Shown: in pieces, positions 7,447 through 8,878 of the stretch
Numbering within the stretch: position 1 is the stretch's first letter
How the letters are laid out: each line of letters opens with the position of its first letter
From: Ignavibacteriales bacterium
Lineage (GTDB): Bacteria > Bacteroidota > Ignavibacteria > UBA10030
NCBI GenBank assembly: GCA_016207365.1
Contig: JACQPU010000128.1
Location: 1-8,878 of the forward strand
Length of the DNA stretch: 8,878 nt
Reading direction: 5' to 3'
Notes under the pieces: model-generated
The model's database searches: none
What the model saw: only the letters and a program-made list of their open reading frames with translations
What the model was told of the DNA's origin: nothing
Position numbers and translations under genes: made by a program

Positions 7447-8448
7447 TCAACGGGGGACGTGATTATCAGTGAGAGCTTCCATCAGGGCCTGTTTGCCGAT
7501 GGGGACAATGCCCACCTCCCCGCAAACGACGCCGCCGGCCACATTGGCTATGGCCGACGCCTCCTTAATGTCGGCCCCTGCAACCAGAGACATGGTAAGA
7601 GCTGAAATTACCGTATCGCCGGCTCCGGAAACATCGGCAACTTTCTTGGCGCGGGTCGAAACGTGTGTGACGGTTCCCGATTTCTCAAATAAGGACATAC
7701 CTTGCTCGCCCAGCGTCAGAAGAAGATTCTCAGCGTCGAGTTTTCGTAACATATCCCACCCCGCCTGTTCTACAGAATCCCGGGTCGTAAGCTTCCTGCC
7801 AAGCGCCTCCTCCGACTCTTTCCGGTTGGGTTTGAAAACGGTTACGTTCTTGTATTCAAAGAAATTGTGGAACTTGGGGTCTACCGTAATAATTTTTCCC
7901 TTCGCCCGCACCGTCCGAGTGACCTCGCCAATGAGCTCCTTGACGATGACGCCTTTGTTGTAGTCCTGCAGAATAACGGCGTCCAGTGATGGTAATTCCC
8001 GTTTGAGGACGCCGAGAATCTTCTCCTGCGCAGCCGGGCTGATGTCATCCTTGACCTCCTGATCGATGCGGACGACATGCTGATGGTGTGCAATAACCCG
8101 TGTCTTGATGGTCGTCGGGCGGCCTGGATCGACAATAAGCCCCAAGGCTGAAAACCCGCTTTCTTCCAGAAGCCCCTTTAAGACGGCTCCCCCGTCGTCA
8201 TCGCCGACGACCCCAATCATGAGGGGAGTTCCGCCAAGGGTTGCAATGTTGTTTGCAACATTTGCCGCCCCACCGAGCCGCGTGGATTGGGACTCCACTT
8301 CGACAACCGGTACCGGGGCTTCGGGAGAGATCCTGCTTACGGCTCCCCAATAGTATCGATCGACCATGAGATCGCCGATAACGGCTATTCGTTTACCCTG
8401 GAATCCGTTGAGCAATCGTCCGAGGCGGTCGGAAGAAATATCAACCAC
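7447..8448 (-). CDS. rfaE1: D-glycero-beta-D-manno-heptose 7-phosphate kinase (PfkB family)
   Basis: A cytoplasmic ribokinase-like kinase that phosphorylates heptose 7-phosphate at C1, feeding the ADP-heptose pathway. At 333 aa it matches the stand-alone kinase (N-terminal half of E. coli HldE). Visible motifs: IAVIGDLMVDRYYWGAVSRI then SPEAPVPVV (about 21-48), the substrate-side GGAANVANNIATLGG (59-73), QDYNKGV (161-167), FKPNRKE (205-211), LTLGEQGM (244-251) and the PfkB signature DVSGAGDT with catalytic base D278 and its GAG anion hole. The GTG start at 8448-8446 has AAGGTG (8460-8455) six bases upstream. The adjacent rfaE2 begins 2 nt after its TGA stop, so the two halves of the usual HldE fusion are separate but coupled genes. 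First gene of the apparent operon. The phosphatase and isomerase of the pathway (GmhB, GmhA) are not in the window. Confidence 0.95.
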   Translation of the reverse strand: MVDISSDRLGRLLNGFQGKRIAVIGDLMVDRYYWGAVSRISPEAPVPVVEVESQSTRLGGAANVANNIATLGGTPLMIGVVGDDDGGAVLKGLLEESGFSALGLIVDPGRPTTIKTRVIAHHQHVVRIDQEVKDDISPAAQEKILGVLKRELPSLDAVILQDYNKGVIVKELIGEVTRTVRAKGKIITVDPKFHNFFEYKNVTVFKPNRKESEEALGRKLTTRDSVEQAGWDMLRKLDAENLLLTLGEQGMSLFEKSGTVTHVSTRAKKVADVSGAGDTVISALTMSLVAGADIKEASAIANVAGGVVCGEVGIVPIGKQALMEALTDNHVPR

Positions 8449-8481
8449 AAATCACACCTTTCGTTGCGTTCTTAAATGGTC

Positions 8482-8510
8482 AATATAATCAGAATACGAC
8501 TGACAAACAA
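8482..8510 (-). promoter_or_regulatory. Candidate promoter for the rfaE1 operon
   Basis: On the minus strand, TTGTTT (8510-8505) and TATATT (8487-8482) are separated by 17 nt. The -10 matches the sigma-70 consensus in 5 of 6 bases, the -35 only in 3 of 6. This would put the rfaE1 start about 34 nt below the -10. If the host is a Bacteroidota member its promoter consensus differs, so this is a tentative call from pattern alone. Confidence 0.35.
8484..8489 (+). promoter_or_regulatory. Plus-strand TATAAT, possible -10 for the divergent aldolase gene
   Basis: A perfect TATAAT on the plus strand, about 90 nt before the aldolase ATG. No good -35 lies at 16-18 nt upstream (the closest, TTGCGT at 8464-8469, is 14 nt away). 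It overlaps the minus-strand -10 candidate. Confidence 0.3.
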
Positions 8511-8562
8511 CAAAACCGGGCTTTCCCATGGCTCTCATTGAACATCGTCACTCTTTTTGCTA

Positions 8563-8583
8563 TCATCGTATTCGGAACGATGA
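8563..8583 (+). promoter_or_regulatory. Hairpin over the aldolase start codon
   Basis: TCATCGT (8563-8569) and ACGATGA (8577-8583) form a perfect 7-bp inverted repeat around the 7-nt loop ATTCGGA. The ATG at 8580-8582 is inside the right arm and the only GGA-like ribosome site is in the loop. In mRNA this could limit initiation. The pairing is read directly; a role is inference and chance is possible. Confidence 0.35.
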
Positions 8584-8878
8584 GCCCCTCAAGATCCGAT
8601 AGCGCCGCATCCATTATCCTCGCCTGCCACAGACTCTATGCAAAGGGATTCGTAACGGCGACCGACGGGAACGTGAGCGCTCGATTGCCGAATGGAAACA
8701 TCCTGATTACTCCTTCTGCCATCAACAAAGGCGATGTTCGGGAAAGTCTCCTTGTCGAGATCGGGCCGGATGGGGAACCGGTGACGCTCAATCGTCGTGC
8801 CTCGACAGAAGCCGGCATGCACCTGTTCATTTACCAGGAGCGCCCCGATGTCCACGGAATTGTACACGCACACCCAAC
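8580..8878 (+). CDS. Class II aldolase/adducin-family protein, N-terminal part
   Basis: The first 99 codons plus two bases are present; the gene continues past the right edge. The family includes L-fuculose-phosphate aldolase, ribulose-5-phosphate 4-epimerase and methylthioribulose-phosphate dehydratase, zinc enzymes acting on sugar phosphates. Visible: an N-terminal helix (ASIILACHRLYAKGFV), the phosphate-binding ATDGNVSARL (27-36), ILITPSAI (41-48), then STEAGMHLFIY with E77 at the place of the catalytic Glu of FucA, and HAHP with H96 and H98 as the first two metal ligands. The full active site cannot be checked because later residues are missing, and the substrate cannot be assigned. The ATG at 8580 is chosen because it gives a family-typical start; an in-frame TTG at 8538 would add a hydrophobic stretch with no ribosome site. 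Divergent from rfaE1, so probably a separate transcription unit. Confidence 0.88.
   Translation, partial: MSPSRSDSAASIILACHRLYAKGFVTATDGNVSARLPNGNILITPSAINKGDVRESLLVEIGPDGEPVTLNRRASTEAGMHLFIYQERPDVHGIVHAHP

Larger units (their letters stand above)
8449..8579. other. 131-nt divergent intergenic region
   Basis: Separates rfaE1 (minus) from the aldolase (plus) and should carry the control signals for both. It holds an AT-rich core around 8471-8512 with opposed -10-like boxes, the rfaE1 ribosome site AAGGTG (8460-8455), and the left arm of a hairpin that covers the aldolase start. I see no tRNA, riboswitch-like fold or terminator. Confidence 0.6.

Noticed and set aside
8528..8602. 24-codon leader-like ORF from ATG 8528 overlapping the aldolase start
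   Set aside because: No ribosome site and no pattern such as a run of one amino acid; likely a chance frame, though an upstream leader ORF cannot be excluded.
8589..8873. 94-codon minus-strand open frame opposite the aldolase
   Set aside because: The plus strand carries clear class II aldolase motifs (TDGNVSARL, HAHP); the opposite frame has none.

Overview
This 8.9 kb window looks like a chromosomal core region of a Gram-negative bacterium, probably in the Bacteroidota/Ignavibacteria/Chlorobi (FCB) group. Support for Gram-negative comes from the ADP-heptose (LPS inner core) genes and a large TamB-type envelope protein. The FCB placement is weaker: it rests on the size and style of the TamB homologue and on a partial gene whose first residues (signal peptide, then FGKNKVQY) resemble the start of exported TolB/beta-propeller proteins common in that group. 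Base composition is moderately GC-rich by eye. I see no mobile elements, CRISPR arrays, tRNAs or rRNAs.

Layout. Five of the six genes lie on the minus strand in one close-packed series, read from right to left: rfaE1 (heptose 7-phosphate kinase, 8448-7447), rfaE2 (heptose 1-phosphate adenylyltransferase, 7444-6962), tamB-like (6921-2419), rnr (RNase R, 2373-199) and the first 32 codons of an exported protein (96-1). The gaps are about 2, 40, 45 and 102 nt and I see no convincing terminator between them, so they may form one operon. The sixth gene, a class II aldolase/adducin-family enzyme (8580-8878, cut by the window edge), diverges on the plus strand. The 131-nt gap 8449-8579 should hold the promoters for both directions.

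How the genes work together. RfaE1 and RfaE2 catalyse steps to ADP-heptose for LPS inner core. The TamB-like protein is predicted to span the periplasm and serve outer-membrane assembly or lipid transport. The partial downstream gene encodes an exported protein, so the operon has an envelope theme, with RNase R (RNA quality control) as the odd member. The aldolase acts in sugar metabolism and probably belongs to another transcription unit.

The points most worth a second look are the rnr start (no ATG, GTG or correctly placed TTG exists; a good Shine-Dalgarno precedes an ATC codon), a perfect 7-bp hairpin covering the aldolase start codon, and overlapping -10-like elements on opposite strands in the divergent gap. 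I did not find evidence of a new defence or mobile system; most of the window is ordinary housekeeping sequence.
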